64,000 bases of DNA, taken from Nocardia asteroides (GTDB taxonomy: Bacteria; Actinomycetota; Actinomycetes; Mycobacteriales; Mycobacteriaceae). The DNA is taken from contig NZ_CP089214.1 of the NCBI RefSeq assembly GCF_021183625.1, positions 2,418,001-2,482,000 on the forward strand, in the 5' to 3' direction. The notes beneath the pieces are model-generated. The model saw nothing but the letters and a program-made list of their open reading frames with translations. It was not told where the DNA came from and made no database searches. This document shows positions 50,585-60,109 of this stretch, in pieces. The first letter of the stretch is position 1; every line of letters starts with the position of its first letter. A program made the position numbers and the translations under genes.

Positions 50585-51889
50585 CTACGCTTTGGCGGCT
50601 GATCCGACCGCGGGATCGACGGTGATCGGAGCGGGTTGTTCCGGCACCGCCGCGGACGCGGTCACCCGCCGCCGCCCGGTCGCCAGGAAGAGCAGCACCA
50701 GCAGCACGCCGAGCCACACGTAGGTATCGCCGACGAGGTGCTGCACCGGAGTCCAGTCGTACTCCCGATCCTCCCCGCCGGGCAGCCAGTTCTGCGGGCC
50801 GTAGACGAAGACCGCCGCCGTCACCGCCGTCACCGCGAACCAGCCGAGCGCGCGGCGCCACGGCAGCGTGGCCGCGTAGCAGGCCATGCCGAAGAGCGCG
50901 GGCGCGATCCACACCCAGTGGTGCGACCACGAGATCGGCGACACCAGCAGCGTGAAGACCGCGTTGATCGCCAGCGCCAGCGCGGGCACGTCCGCCGCTC
51001 GGCGCATGGCGACCACCACCAGCGCCAGCAACACCGCGGCACAGGCCAGCCAGACCACGGTGAACGCGGGCTCCGGCACCCGGAGCCGGGAGAGCACCCC
51101 CTGGATCGACTGGTTGGTGTGGAACGCCGACCCGCTCAGCCCATCGACGTTGCCCATGCCGCCGAACCAGTACTCGAACGACTCCGACGGCAGTACCGCG
51201 AAGCCGACCAGCGTCGCCACCGCGCCGGAGATCGCCGCCGTGATCGCCGCCTTGTAGTCGCGGCGGACCAGGAAGTAGAGCACGAAGGCGGCCGGGGTCA
51301 GCTTGATCGCGGCGGCGATGCCGACCAGCATGCCGCGCCGCCAGCGCGGCTTCCCGGTCAGGCAGTCGGCGGCGACCAGCACCATGAGCAGTAGGTTCAC
51401 CTGGCCGAAGTCGAGCGTCGAGCGGGTCGGCTCCAGCAGCATGGCCAGCGGGGTCGCGGTAGCGGTGGCCAGCAGCGCCAGCTCCAGGGTGGCGCGGTCC
51501 GGCCAGAAGCGCCTGGCGACGAGGTAGAGCGTGAGCGCCAGCCCGGCGGTCGAGGTGGCGAAGAAGGCGAAGGCCGCCGCGTCCCATGGCAGCAGCGCGA
51601 AGGGGGCCAGCACCAGCGCCGCGAACGGCGGGTAGATGAAGGGCAGGCTGATCCCGAGCGTGGTCTGCGGCAGCTCGCCGTACATGTCGCCGCCGCTGCG
51701 CAGCGCCTCCACCCCGAGCCGGTAGACCTGCAGGTCGATGAAGCCGCGGGAGATCTCCTCGATCGGCCAGATCGGCTGGGTCAGGCACAGCGCGGCCAGT
51801 ACGGTCGTCAGTACCGGCGCGAGCCAGGCGACGCGCCACAGACGGGGGCGCGGCCTCGGCACGGCACGGTCGGCGGCGGAACTAGTCAT
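50585..51889 (-). CDS. GT87-family polyprenyl-phosphate mannosyltransferase
   Basis: 434 residues from ATG 51889. About ten membrane helices are visible. The first loop has SRGFIDLQVYRLGVEALRSG, with the catalytic-type Asp of GT-C enzymes, and ISLPFIYPPFAALVLAP. The later FGQVNLLLMVLVAADCL and KLTPAAFVLYFLVRRDYKAA are conserved in GT87, which includes mycobacterial alpha-1,2-mannosyltransferases of PIM and lipoarabinomannan synthesis. The acceptor is not certain. Confidence 0.87.
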   Translation of the reverse strand: MTSSAADRAVPRPRPRLWRVAWLAPVLTTVLAALCLTQPIWPIEEISRGFIDLQVYRLGVEALRSGGDMYGELPQTTLGISLPFIYPPFAALVLAPFALLPWDAAAFAFFATSTAGLALTLYLVARRFWPDRATLELALLATATATPLAMLLEPTRSTLDFGQVNLLLMVLVAADCLTGKPRWRRGMLVGIAAAIKLTPAAFVLYFLVRRDYKAAITAAISGAVATLVGFAVLPSESFEYWFGGMGNVDGLSGSAFHTNQSIQGVLSRLRVPEPAFTVVWLACAAVLLALVVVAMRRAADVPALALAINAVFTLLVSPISWSHHWVWIAPALFGMACYAATLPWRRALGWFAVTAVTAAVFVYGPQNWLPGGEDREYDWTPVQHLVGDTYVWLGVLLVLLFLATGRRRVTASAAVPEQPAPITVDPAVGSAAKA

Positions 51890-52064
51890 CCGCGGCGACT
51901 ATACCGACCGGGTCCCGGCTACCCGACGGGTACCGAGCGGCGCCCGCCCGAATCGTCCGGTTCGCCTCCCGTCCCGGTCAATACCGTTCCGAGCGGGCGC
52001 TTTTCACCCCTCCGAACCGCGACACGGCTTGTAGAGTGGCGGCGGGACACAGCGAGGAGGGCGC

Positions 52065-52616
52065 ATGGCACCGGCGGGGAGCGACCGGGACCGGGAACCA
52101 CTGCGATTCGTGACCATGGGGCTGGGCTGGGATCCCGTCCGCGACGGCGTCTGGTCCGGCGGCTACCGGCCCGAGATCGACCTCAACGCCGCCGCCCTGC
52201 TCTACGCGGGCGACCGGCTCACCGACGTGGTCTACCACGAGCAACTGCTCTCCCAGGACGGCGCGGTCCGGCTGCTCGGCGACAACCTCACCGGCCACGG
52301 CGCGGGCGACGACGAGGTGATCACCGTCGACCTCACCCGCAGCTCACCGCGGATCACCAGCGTGCTGCTCCTGGTCACCTCGTACTCCGGCCAGGCCTTC
52401 GACGTCATCGAGAACGGCTTCTGCCGCCTGGTCGACGGGCTGACCAGGCGGGAGGTCGCCCGCTTCGCGCTGCCCGCCGGGCCGGACCACACCGGTTTCG
52501 TACTCGGCAGGCTGCACCGCGACGACGGGAACTGGCAGTTCCACATCATCGGGGTCGCCATCCCGGCCCGGCACCCCGCGGAGGCCGTCCCGCACCTGGA
52601 GCAGTTCCTGGGCTGA
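52065..52616 (+). CDS. TerD-family protein, single domain
   Basis: 183 residues from ATG 52065. The fold-defining blocks are present: VTMGLGWDPVRDGVWSGGYR, EIDLNAAALLYAGDRLTDVV, then EVITVDLTRSSPRITSVLLL. TerD domains bind calcium and belong to the tellurium-resistance/stress family. A second, much larger TerD protein lies 400 bases downstream in the same direction, so the two may work together. No other ter gene is visible in the window. Confidence 0.88.
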   Translation: MAPAGSDRDREPLRFVTMGLGWDPVRDGVWSGGYRPEIDLNAAALLYAGDRLTDVVYHEQLLSQDGAVRLLGDNLTGHGAGDDEVITVDLTRSSPRITSVLLLVTSYSGQAFDVIENGFCRLVDGLTRREVARFALPAGPDHTGFVLGRLHRDDGNWQFHIIGVAIPARHPAEAVPHLEQFLG

Positions 52617-52620
52617 CGGA

Positions 52621-52887
52621 TCAGTGCTCCTCGATCTGCTCCGCGATCGTCTCCAGCCTCGCCTCGGCATTGCTGCCGTCCAGCTGCCCGGTGAACGCCG
52701 CCCGCGCCGCCGCGATCAGCGCCCCGTCCACCTCCGGGTACGTCTCCGCGATCCGGATCAGCGCCGCGCTCGTCTGCACGTCCAGCGCCGATCCGGGATG
52801 CAGCCCGCCCCCGGTCGTCACCGACGCCAGCTCACGCTCGAAATCGGCCCGCAGTTCGTCCGCGCCGGGATGTGTCACCTCGGTCAT
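52621..52887 (-). CDS. Hypothetical protein, 88 aa, between two TerD genes
   Basis: ATG 52887 has a strong GGAGGTAACG site. The acidic, helical sequence (ELRADFERELASVTTGGGLH, LDVQTSAALIRIAETYPEVD) has no membrane segment and no recognised family. It lies opposite to and between the two TerD genes, ending four bases from the first one's stop. Confidence 0.65.
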   Translation of the reverse strand: MTEVTHPGADELRADFERELASVTTGGGLHPGSALDVQTSAALIRIAETYPEVDGALIAAARAAFTGQLDGSNAEARLETIAEQIEEH

Positions 52888-53030
52888 CGTTACCTCCTCG
52901 TCGCTCCATGGAGTGTCCCGAACGGGAGGTCTCATGCGTCCGGATCGCGCGGAACAGTCGCACACCACGAACCGACCGAACGGCATTCTCTCTGTGTAAC
53001 AGGTCACCACAACATCGCGACGGGTAGCTC

Positions 53031-54689
53031 GTGAAACTCAGCAGGGGTGGTAACGCGCCCGTTCCGGCCGATACCGTCGTCGTCGCCCTCGGATGGCGTG
53101 GCGGCGAGGTCGATCCGCAGGCGCTGCTCGTGGATACGAGCGGGCGAATCCGGACCGATGACGACTTCGTCTTCTACAACGCACCGAAGCATCCGTCCGG
53201 CGCGGTGACGCTGCGCGAGGCCACCGGCGACGCGGCCGCGCTGGAAGTGGCACTGCCGAAAGTGGAGCCGTCGGTAGAGCGCATCGTGATCACGGGGTCG
53301 GTGGACACCGGCAGCTTCCGCGATATCGCCGGTCTGACGGTCGAGGTCCGCGCGACCGGCGCACCGGCCTTCGATCTCGACCTCGACCAGACCGAGAACG
53401 TGAGCGCCGTCATCTTCGGTGAGTTCTACCGGCGCGGCGGCGGCTGGAAGTTCCGCAATGTCACCCAGGGCTGGGACAGCGGCCTGCGCGGCCTCGCCAA
53501 GGAGTTCGGCGTCGGCATCGATGACGACGAACCGGTGCCCCCCGGCGAAGCACCCGCTCCGGCCGCACCGAGCGGAGTTCCCGCTCCGGCGCCGGCCCCG
53601 ACCGCACCACCCGCGGTCGCTCCCGACTGGTACACCGACGCCCAGGACCCGTCCCGGGTCCGCTGGTGGGACGGCGTGCGCTGGGCCGACGAGACCCGCC
53701 CGATCGTTCCGGTCGCACCCGGTGTCTGCGGACGCTGCGGCCGCGCCACCCGGATACCCCGCTTCGGCGCTCCCCCGCCGTGCCGCTGGTGCGAGAACGA
53801 TGTCTCCGGATTCCTCGACATGTGGCGCAGCCAGGTCTGGCAGGTGCTCACCGCGACCGGCCCGCAAGGCCCGGCCTGGGAAGATCTGTGGGTCGCGCTC
53901 CGCTTCCAGCGCATCGACCCCGCGACCGGCAGCACGGCAATGCGCCCGCTCGCCGTCGCCCACCTGGAGCGCGTGGTCACCTTCGCCTTCGCCGACGACG
54001 AGATAGACGAGCACGAGATGACCGGCTTCGACGCTGCCGTGACCGCGCTGCGGAGCTGCTGCGACCTCAGTTCCGCCGGTTCGCACATCGAGCAGTTACG
54101 CCAGCGCATGCTGCGCGGCCGCAGCCTCACCCAGGTCAGGGCGGGCGAACTTCCCCGCATCCAACGCCAGGGGCTGCATCTCTCGGCGGACGAGATCGTG
54201 CACGTCGACGTCGCGGCGACGCAGGTGCGGTACCTGGCCAGCGGCCCGAGGCAGCAGTCCGGGCGGCTGATCGGCAGCAACCGCAAGCTCCGTTTCGTCG
54301 GCACCGGACCGGGCACCGAGACGCCGTGGGAGAAGATCGTGTCGGTGGGGTACGAGTACGGCAGCGTCGTCATCGCGGCGAGCACCGCCCGCGGCGGCGG
54401 CACCTACCGCGTACCCGACCCGGACTATGTCGCCGCGGTCCTCGAGGGCGCGCTCCGGGTGGCGAAGCGACTGGTGCTCGCGCCGGGCCGCCGTGACACC
54501 CGCACCATCCCCCAGCACATGAAGAGCGAGGTATGGCAGCGCGACGGCGGCCGCTGCGTGGAGTGCGGCGCCGGCCACTACTTGGAGTTCGACCACGTCA
54601 TCCCGCTCAGCCGGGGCGGCGCCACCAGCGTGAGCAACCTGCAGGTACTGTGCCGCGGCTGCAATCTCGCCAAGGGCGCGCGGATCTGA
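53031..54689 (+). CDS. TerD - DUF2510 - zinc-knuckle - HNH multidomain protein
   Basis: 552 residues from ATG 53031. Residues 1-165 are a TerD domain (VVVALGWRGGEVDPQALLVD, FDLDLDQTENVSAVIFGEFY). A Pro/Ala linker leads to a DUF2510 segment (PDWYTDAQDPSRVRWWDGVR, about 200-222) and a CGRC...CRWC zinc knuckle. A helical part with FADDEIDEHEMTGFDAAVTA may be TerB-like. A beta part near 370-480 recalls a GRAM/PH-type fold. The last 50 residues are a complete HNH nuclease: RDGGRCVECGAGHYLEFDHV, then SVSNLQVLCRGCNLAKG. A stress sensor joined to a DNase is the simplest reading. Confidence 0.85.
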   Translation: MKLSRGGNAPVPADTVVVALGWRGGEVDPQALLVDTSGRIRTDDDFVFYNAPKHPSGAVTLREATGDAAALEVALPKVEPSVERIVITGSVDTGSFRDIAGLTVEVRATGAPAFDLDLDQTENVSAVIFGEFYRRGGGWKFRNVTQGWDSGLRGLAKEFGVGIDDDEPVPPGEAPAPAAPSGVPAPAPAPTAPPAVAPDWYTDAQDPSRVRWWDGVRWADETRPIVPVAPGVCGRCGRATRIPRFGAPPPCRWCENDVSGFLDMWRSQVWQVLTATGPQGPAWEDLWVALRFQRIDPATGSTAMRPLAVAHLERVVTFAFADDEIDEHEMTGFDAAVTALRSCCDLSSAGSHIEQLRQRMLRGRSLTQVRAGELPRIQRQGLHLSADEIVHVDVAATQVRYLASGPRQQSGRLIGSNRKLRFVGTGPGTETPWEKIVSVGYEYGSVVIAASTARGGGTYRVPDPDYVAAVLEGALRVAKRLVLAPGRRDTRTIPQHMKSEVWQRDGGRCVECGAGHYLEFDHVIPLSRGGATSVSNLQVLCRGCNLAKGARI

Positions 54690-54693
54690 CCGC

Positions 54694-55743
54694 TCAGCGG
54701 ACCTCGGTGTTCAGCCAATCCACGACGGCACTCTGGTACTCGACCGTATTCGTCGCCAGATTCACCGAATGCCCACTCCCGGGCAGCACGAAGGCGCGCA
54801 ACCGGGCGGCGGGAGCGAAGTACGGCGCCTCGGAGGCGTGCAGCGTGGCGGTATCGGTGCACGCCGCGAAGCCCTGCCCACACGAGAGCCGGTCCACCGA
54901 CCCGTTGACGACCATGACCGGCACGTCGATGTCGTTGGACATCGGCGGCAGCGTCGAACTCAGCCCGTCCGGGTATTCGGTGAGCGAGAAGACCTCCTTG
55001 GTCCGCTCGTCTTCGGCGAGTACCGCGGGGTCGGTGGTGTCCGGCCCGTAGAAGGCGGCGGCGCGGGTGCCGGGGCGGGTGGTCAGGTAGCCGTCGTCGT
55101 AGCTGCGACCGGCGAACACCGGGTCGCCCGCGGCCGGGTGGTACGACGAGATCACGCCCATGACCTGCGACACCTCGAGGGTGTGCGAGTAGCCGGTGAG
55201 CAGGACGCCGTCCACGTCGTGGTGCCGCACCGCCTCCAGCACGGCGATGCCGGAGCTCAGCGAGTGCCCCGCGGTGACGACCTTGGCGTACGGCCGGGCG
55301 CCGTCCAGCCCGCGCCGCGCCGCCTGCACGATGTCGTGCAGCGCGTTGGCGCTGGTGGTGGCGGAGAGCGTGCCGCTCGGCGGCTTGCTGCTCGCGCCGT
55401 TGCCGAGCCGGTCGACGATCAGCGTCGCGTAGCCCGCGCGGTTCAGCGCCTGCCGGAAGTTGTAGGTCTCCGGCCGGTAGCCGAAGTCCCAGTAGCCGTG
55501 GTTGTAGTTGGAGCCCGCCATGAGCACCACGACGGTGTCGGCGGCAGCCGGTGCGCAGAGCGTCGCGGCGAGCTGTCCCTGCGGCACCGCGAAGGAGAGC
55601 GCGCGGCACGCCGGATCGGGTTGCGCCTGTGCGATATTCGGTGCGAGCGCCGGTATCAGCGCGGCCACCGCGAGCAGCGCGCGGGCACCCCACCTCCGTC
55701 CGTTCCGCCCGGAAATGCCTGCGGTACTGCTGTTCCCCGTCAT
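54694..55743 (-). CDS. Secreted alpha/beta hydrolase
   Basis: 349 residues from ATG 55743; ATG 55773 is an alternative. The signal peptide is GARALLAVAALIPALAPNIA ending AQAQPD. The nucleophile elbow is VVTAGHSLSSGIAV, and VMVVNGSVDRLSCG and FVLPGSGHSVNLATN place the Asp and His of the triad. Four Cys suggest disulfides, as in secreted proteins. It resembles esterases, but the substrate is unknown. It converges on the TerD-HNH gene with four bases between. Confidence 0.82.
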   Translation of the reverse strand: MTGNSSTAGISGRNGRRWGARALLAVAALIPALAPNIAQAQPDPACRALSFAVPQGQLAATLCAPAAADTVVVLMAGSNYNHGYWDFGYRPETYNFRQALNRAGYATLIVDRLGNGASSKPPSGTLSATTSANALHDIVQAARRGLDGARPYAKVVTAGHSLSSGIAVLEAVRHHDVDGVLLTGYSHTLEVSQVMGVISSYHPAAGDPVFAGRSYDDGYLTTRPGTRAAAFYGPDTTDPAVLAEDERTKEVFSLTEYPDGLSSTLPPMSNDIDVPVMVVNGSVDRLSCGQGFAACTDTATLHASEAPYFAPAARLRAFVLPGSGHSVNLATNTVEYQSAVVDWLNTEVR

Positions 55744-55858
55744 CGTGGGCGACGCTAGCCCCGTCCGGGACATCGCGCAAGGGCGGCAATGATGCTGCAA
55801 CCCATCATGTTCCACTGCGCTATGACTTAACCTGATCCGCGAGCGAAAGGATCGGGTG

Positions 55859-56890
55859 ATGCAGAACGAGGCCGTCAGGGCCGTCCACTTCGTCGGGAGT
55901 TTTCCGGCAGCAACGCCGGAAGAAGCCATGCGCGCCATGCTCTCCGCCGAGCTGCTGCACACCCTCCCGACCGGCGAGACACACCGCTACGAGTACTACA
56001 TCCAGCCCGTGATCGAGGACCTGGTGCGCCAGGGCGCGCTGGAGGTCAAACGGCAGGGCACCTGGCAGTCCAGCAAACAGCGAACGCTGCACCGCCCGGC
56101 CCGCGGCACCCGGCTCACCGCCGACCGGATGGACCTCGGCTATCTGCGCGAGGCCGAGGCGGTGCTACCGCTCTTCCGGGGGTTGCGCGGTAACCGCGAG
56201 TTCGCGCTGCAGATCGGCATGCCCACCGATTTCACCCTCGCCTTCATCGCCGTCGGCCCCGGCGGGCTGCGCGCGAACCGGGCCGCCTTCACCGCCGCCA
56301 CCGTGCGGGAGATCACCGCCATCCGCGAGCTCGCCGGTGACGACGTGGTGATCCAGCTGGAGGCGACCGCCGAACTCGTGCTCTCGGCCCGGCTGCAACC
56401 AGCGCACCGCAGGGCCGACGCGGTACTCGGGCTGAGCCGCGGAATCGCCACGCTGGCCGCCGCGGCACCGGAGGGCACCCGCTTCGGCGTCCACCTGTGC
56501 CTCGGCAGCCTGCACAATCGGGCGCGGGCGCGGCTGCACGACACCAGGCCGCTGGTCGACCTGGCGAACGCCGTGGTGCGGCAGTGGCCGGCGGGCCGCC
56601 CGCTCGAATTCGTGCACGGCCCGCTCGCCGCGGGCGATGTCCCGCCCCCCACCGAGCAGGCGTTCTATGCCCCGCTGCGCGACCTCGCGCTGGACGAAGC
56701 CCGCTTCCACGCCGGCTTCGTGCACGACACCCCCTCCACGGCCGAGCAGGAGGAGACGCTGCGCACCGTCGAACGCGCCCTCGGCCGCAGGGTCGACGGC
56801 GTCGCCTCGGCCTGCGGGCTCGGCCGGGTGCCGCGCGACATGGCGGATCGGCTCGTGACCAGGGCGATCACGCTCGCCGCCGCGCCCTGA
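55859..56890 (+). CDS. MetE/UROD-like TIM-barrel protein
   Basis: 343 residues. ATG 55859 follows GAAAGGATCGG; GTG 55856 directly before it is equally possible. The start (AVHFVGSFPAATPEEAMRAM) and the end (RVDGVASACGLGRVPRDM) match the pattern of cobalamin-independent methionine-synthase-like barrels, in which the end block holds a zinc Cys. The central part VVIQLEATAELVLSARLQP fits the barrel. The zinc-binding set seems incomplete, so a methyltransferase role is only a suggestion. Confidence 0.6.
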   Translation: MQNEAVRAVHFVGSFPAATPEEAMRAMLSAELLHTLPTGETHRYEYYIQPVIEDLVRQGALEVKRQGTWQSSKQRTLHRPARGTRLTADRMDLGYLREAEAVLPLFRGLRGNREFALQIGMPTDFTLAFIAVGPGGLRANRAAFTAATVREITAIRELAGDDVVIQLEATAELVLSARLQPAHRRADAVLGLSRGIATLAAAAPEGTRFGVHLCLGSLHNRARARLHDTRPLVDLANAVVRQWPAGRPLEFVHGPLAAGDVPPPTEQAFYAPLRDLALDEARFHAGFVHDTPSTAEQEETLRTVERALGRRVDGVASACGLGRVPRDMADRLVTRAITLAAAP

Positions 56891-57682
56891 CTACCCGACC
56901 TCGGCGATCCCGCCGAGCAGCACCAGCTTGGTCTCCGGCAGATCGTCGCCGAGCCAGTCCTGGATCGGCGCCACACCCGGCTCCAGCAGCTCGAAGCCAT
57001 CGAAGAGGGCGCGCACCTGCTCCGCCGAGCGGTAGGCGACCTGGGCCGGGCTGCCGACGGTGTCGTTCTCCGAGCGCTCGATGAACTCGCTGTTGCTCTC
57101 CGCCGCGCCGTGCGTGAAGACGACGTAGCTGCCCGGCGCGAGCACCGCCCGCAACCTGCGCAGGATCTCCGCCGGGCGCTCGTCGTCCATCACGAAGTGC
57201 AGCACCCCGACCAGCAGCACCCCGATCGGCCGGTCGAAGTCGAGCAGCCGCTGCGCGCGCACCCGCTCGACGATGTCGTCCACGTCGCGGACGTCGCCGA
57301 GCAGGGCGGTCACGCCGTCGATACCGGTCAGGATGGCATTGCTGTGCACGAGCACGACCGGGTCGTTGTCGACCGCGACCACCGGGATCCGCTCGTCGTA
57401 CTCGCGCGCCGTCTCGTGCACGTTCGGCGAGGTCGGCAGCCCGGAGCCGAGGTCGAGGAACTGCCGCACCCCGGCCTCGGCCGCGTGCCGCACCCCGCCG
57501 AGCAGGAACTGCCTGCTGAACCAGGCCAGCGTGCGGGTGTCCGGCGCGACGGCCAGCATGCGGTGCGCCACCTGCTGGTCGACCTCGTAGTTGTCCTTGC
57601 CGCCGAGCAGGTAGTCGAAGACGCGCGCCGAGTTCGGCCGCGAAGGATCGACCCCGGCCGGTGTGCGCTCGTGCTCCGCCAT
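56891..57682 (-). CDS. SAM-dependent methyltransferase, DUF574 family
   Basis: 263 residues from ATG 57682 with GGAAGGGGCTGCGCG upstream. The family hallmark RPNSARVFDYLLGGKDNYEV stands near the N-terminus. The SAM-binding part is RQFLDLGSGLPTSPNVHETA, then VVAVDNDPVVLVHSNAIL, and later GVLLVGVLHFVMDDE. This group is large in actinobacteria and its substrates are mostly unknown. It ends where the MetE-like gene ends. Confidence 0.9.
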   Translation of the reverse strand: MAEHERTPAGVDPSRPNSARVFDYLLGGKDNYEVDQQVAHRMLAVAPDTRTLAWFSRQFLLGGVRHAAEAGVRQFLDLGSGLPTSPNVHETAREYDERIPVVAVDNDPVVLVHSNAILTGIDGVTALLGDVRDVDDIVERVRAQRLLDFDRPIGVLLVGVLHFVMDDERPAEILRRLRAVLAPGSYVVFTHGAAESNSEFIERSENDTVGSPAQVAYRSAEQVRALFDGFELLEPGVAPIQDWLGDDLPETKLVLLGGIAEVG

Positions 57683-57886
57683 CGCGCAGCCCCTTCCGTT
57701 CGGGCCGATGGTAACAACTCCGACATTCCCCATGTTCCGGGGCGACGAAGTTGTCCCGCAATGGTTTTCGATGCAGACGCGGCGGTTTGTCGCATTGCAA
57801 GGGCATTTGCACGCGCACCGATGAATTCGTCGTGCCCGTCCCGTCTAGATCCGAAGGACCGTTTTTCACCGACCAGTGAGGACACC

Positions 57887-58567
57887 ATGAGCACGAACGC
57901 ACTCCCGCCCGTCGTCGACACCGCGACCTGGCAGCGCGAACTCGCCGAGCTCCGGATCCGGGAAAAGGCCGCGACCAGGGAACTCGACGCCATCGCCGCC
58001 CAGCGCAGGCGGCTGCCGATGGTCGAACTGCCGGAGTACACGCTGGAGGGCGCGGACGGCCCGCTGCGGCTGGCCGACGTCTTCGAGGGCAAGTCCCAGC
58101 TCATCGTCTACAGCCACATGTGGTTCCCCGGCAAGGAATGGCAGTGCCCCGGCTGCACCGGCCTCACCTCGCAATACACGAGGCTGCATTTCCTGGACAA
58201 TTACGACGCCCGATTCGTGATCGTCACCCAGGGCCCGATCGACGAGGCGCTCGCCTACAAACGCAAGGTCGGCAACGAGATGACCTGGTATTCGACCGCG
58301 AACAGCCCGTTCGGCAGCGATATCGGCGCCCCGCCGGACGCCGGCTTCGCGGTCAACGTCTTCCTGCGCGACGGCGACACCGTCTACCGCACCTGGCACA
58401 CCGACGGCCGCGGCACCGAGCAGCTCAGCCACACCTTCCCGCTCATCGACCTGCTGCCCTACGGGCGCCAGGAGGAGTGGCAGGACTCGCCGGAGGGCTG
58501 GCCGCAGTCGCCCACCTATTCCAAGTGGAGCGATTCGAAGGAGATCGCGGCGGCCTACGGGAACTAG
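57887..58567 (+). CDS. DUF899 thioredoxin-like protein
   Basis: 226 residues from ATG 57887. The sequence REKAATRELDAIAAQRRRLP, then MWFPGKEWQCPGCTGLTSQY, is typical of DUF899, a thioredoxin-like family; the CPGC pair stands where a redox CxxC would be. WHTDGRGTEQLSHTFPLIDL is the second conserved block. No partner gene identifies the substrate. It converges on the 359-aa gene directly after its stop. Confidence 0.87.
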   Translation: MSTNALPPVVDTATWQRELAELRIREKAATRELDAIAAQRRRLPMVELPEYTLEGADGPLRLADVFEGKSQLIVYSHMWFPGKEWQCPGCTGLTSQYTRLHFLDNYDARFVIVTQGPIDEALAYKRKVGNEMTWYSTANSPFGSDIGAPPDAGFAVNVFLRDGDTVYRTWHTDGRGTEQLSHTFPLIDLLPYGRQEEWQDSPEGWPQSPTYSKWSDSKEIAAAYGN

Positions 58568-59647
58568 CTACAGCAGCGGCGAGCTCTGCTTGTCGCCCTC
58601 GGCCCGCACCGCCTCCTCGAACCCGGAATCGTGCTCCTCGCGGTAGAGCAGCCAGCAGCCGCGGATGCCGTCGAGCAGATCCTCCAGCAGGTCGACAGCG
58701 GGCCGGGACGGGTCGAGGCGGCAGATCCGGAACTCGTCGGTGAGCGCGGCGAGCCCGTCCTCGTCGAGTTCGTCACCGCGCATCCGCCGCTCGATCGCCT
58801 CCGCGGCCTCGACGATGCGGGCCGGGTTGCGCACCCGGCCCTCGGCGGCCGCGAGCGCGTCGGCGATCAGGTCGACCACCACCTCGGTGGGGCTCTCGCC
58901 CGCGCACAGCCGCTCCAGCACCAGCGTCGGCGTCTCCACCTGCAACGCCTCCAGATTGTCCGCCTCCGCGACCACGTGCACCGGGTGCACGCTCGCCGCC
59001 TCCGCCGTGACCTGCGCGGCCAGGTGCAGCCAGCGCGCCGCCGCCACCGCGGCGGCCGCCGGGTCGATATCGGTGAACAGGTCGATCGAGCCGAGCGGGT
59101 CGGCGTGCAGCAGCGCGTCCGCCGCGAACACCTGCACCGGCGAGATATCCGCCCGCGACAGCTCCACCGCCTGCCGCGCCCGCCCGGACAGATCGCCCAG
59201 CTCCGCCGCCTCGATCGCCACCTGCTCGGTCCGCACCTCCGCCGCGAGCAACTCGATCAGCTCCGCGTCCCCGATCAGATGCGCCACCCGCCCGATCCGG
59301 TGCGCCGCCTCCTCCACCACGCTGTACGACACCGCCATCAGCCCGTCGTCATCCGGCAGATTCGGCTCCCGCACCGCCCCCTCCACCTCAGCGAACCGAT
59401 TCCGCTCCTCTGCCCGATGCCAGGCCACACTGTTCGGCACCTCGGAATCGCCCGCCGCCGACGCGGGATGGGTATAGGTGCGCCACTGAAACTCGGACAA
59501 TTTGGTCAGCGCCGCCGTCAGGACCAGCGCCACCTCGGGCTCCACCGTCTTCGGCAGGGTGGCGATGGTCTCGGCGGTGTCTCCCCTGCCGGTCCCCCAA
59601 CTCGCTACCAGTGCGCCCGACTTCGGCTCGTATGCGTACCGCGTCAC
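58568..59647 (-). CDS. Hypothetical helical protein, 359 aa
   Basis: GTG 59647 (TRYAYEPKSGALVASWGTGR) was preferred; ATG 59674 in the same frame adds nine residues. The protein is acidic, almost all helical, and rich in Ala, Glu and Asp (AELIELLAAEVRTEQVAIEA, ADNLEALQVETPTLVLERLC). No family was recognised. It is the last gene of normal high-GC codon use before island 2. Confidence 0.6.
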   Translation of the reverse strand: MTRYAYEPKSGALVASWGTGRGDTAETIATLPKTVEPEVALVLTAALTKLSEFQWRTYTHPASAAGDSEVPNSVAWHRAEERNRFAEVEGAVREPNLPDDDGLMAVSYSVVEEAAHRIGRVAHLIGDAELIELLAAEVRTEQVAIEAAELGDLSGRARQAVELSRADISPVQVFAADALLHADPLGSIDLFTDIDPAAAAVAAARWLHLAAQVTAEAASVHPVHVVAEADNLEALQVETPTLVLERLCAGESPTEVVVDLIADALAAAEGRVRNPARIVEAAEAIERRMRGDELDEDGLAALTDEFRICRLDPSRPAVDLLEDLLDGIRGCWLLYREEHDSGFEEAVRAEGDKQSSPLL

Positions 59648-59723
59648 GCTGTCATTTCTACCCGTGTTGCGCACTGAAGGGCGAGGCGGCGCAGCGGTCT
59701 GTCGGCGCGACGCGCAGACGACG

Positions 59724-59751
59724 AAGGCCCGGTCCTCGCGGACCGGGCCTT
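59724..59751. terminator. Strong hairpin at the left border of island 2
   Basis: AAGGCCCGGTCC (59724-59735) and GGACCGGGCCTT (59740-59751) pair perfectly around TCGC. It resembles a tRNA terminator, and the following GGTGGACCTAGCGGGA reads like the reverse of a tRNA 3' end. No complete tRNA is present here. Confidence 0.6.
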
Positions 59752-60109
59752 GCTGGTGGACCTAGCGGGAAGCTACTCGAAACAAGCGGACCTCCTCAAC
59801 TACCTGACCGGCCTCCAGATCGAGGCGTCACAGGACCAGAGGCGTCATGACAGGAAGGATGAGCAGCCGAACCCAAGGCAGCGCAAGTATCTGGATGCCG
59901 AGGAGGTGGGGCAGATGGTGGGCAAGTACGAGGCAGGGGCATCCCTGACCCAGCTGAAAGCTGAGCATCACATGGCCAAGGCGAACGTGGCGAAGGTGCT
60001 GCAGCAGGCCGGTCTAGCGATCCGGCCAGTGGCGGACGGAAACGTCGCGATCTTTGAACAATGTCTAATTCAAATTCGCATACTCATTCCCGAAAGGAAT
60101 TCAGCCTAA
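59750..60109 (+). pseudogene. HTH fragment resembling the tail of a serine recombinase
   Basis: 119 codons. The block LDAEEVGQMVGKYEAGASLT, then QLKAEHHMAKANVAKVLQQA, looks like the C-terminal helix-turn-helix of serine recombinases and resolvases. The catalytic domain is missing. The frame begins inside the border hairpin at a TTG without a ribosome site, so the 5' part was probably lost at the junction. It could also be a small intact HTH gene with a GTG start at 59756. The 3' end overlaps the next gene by nine bases. Confidence 0.45.
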
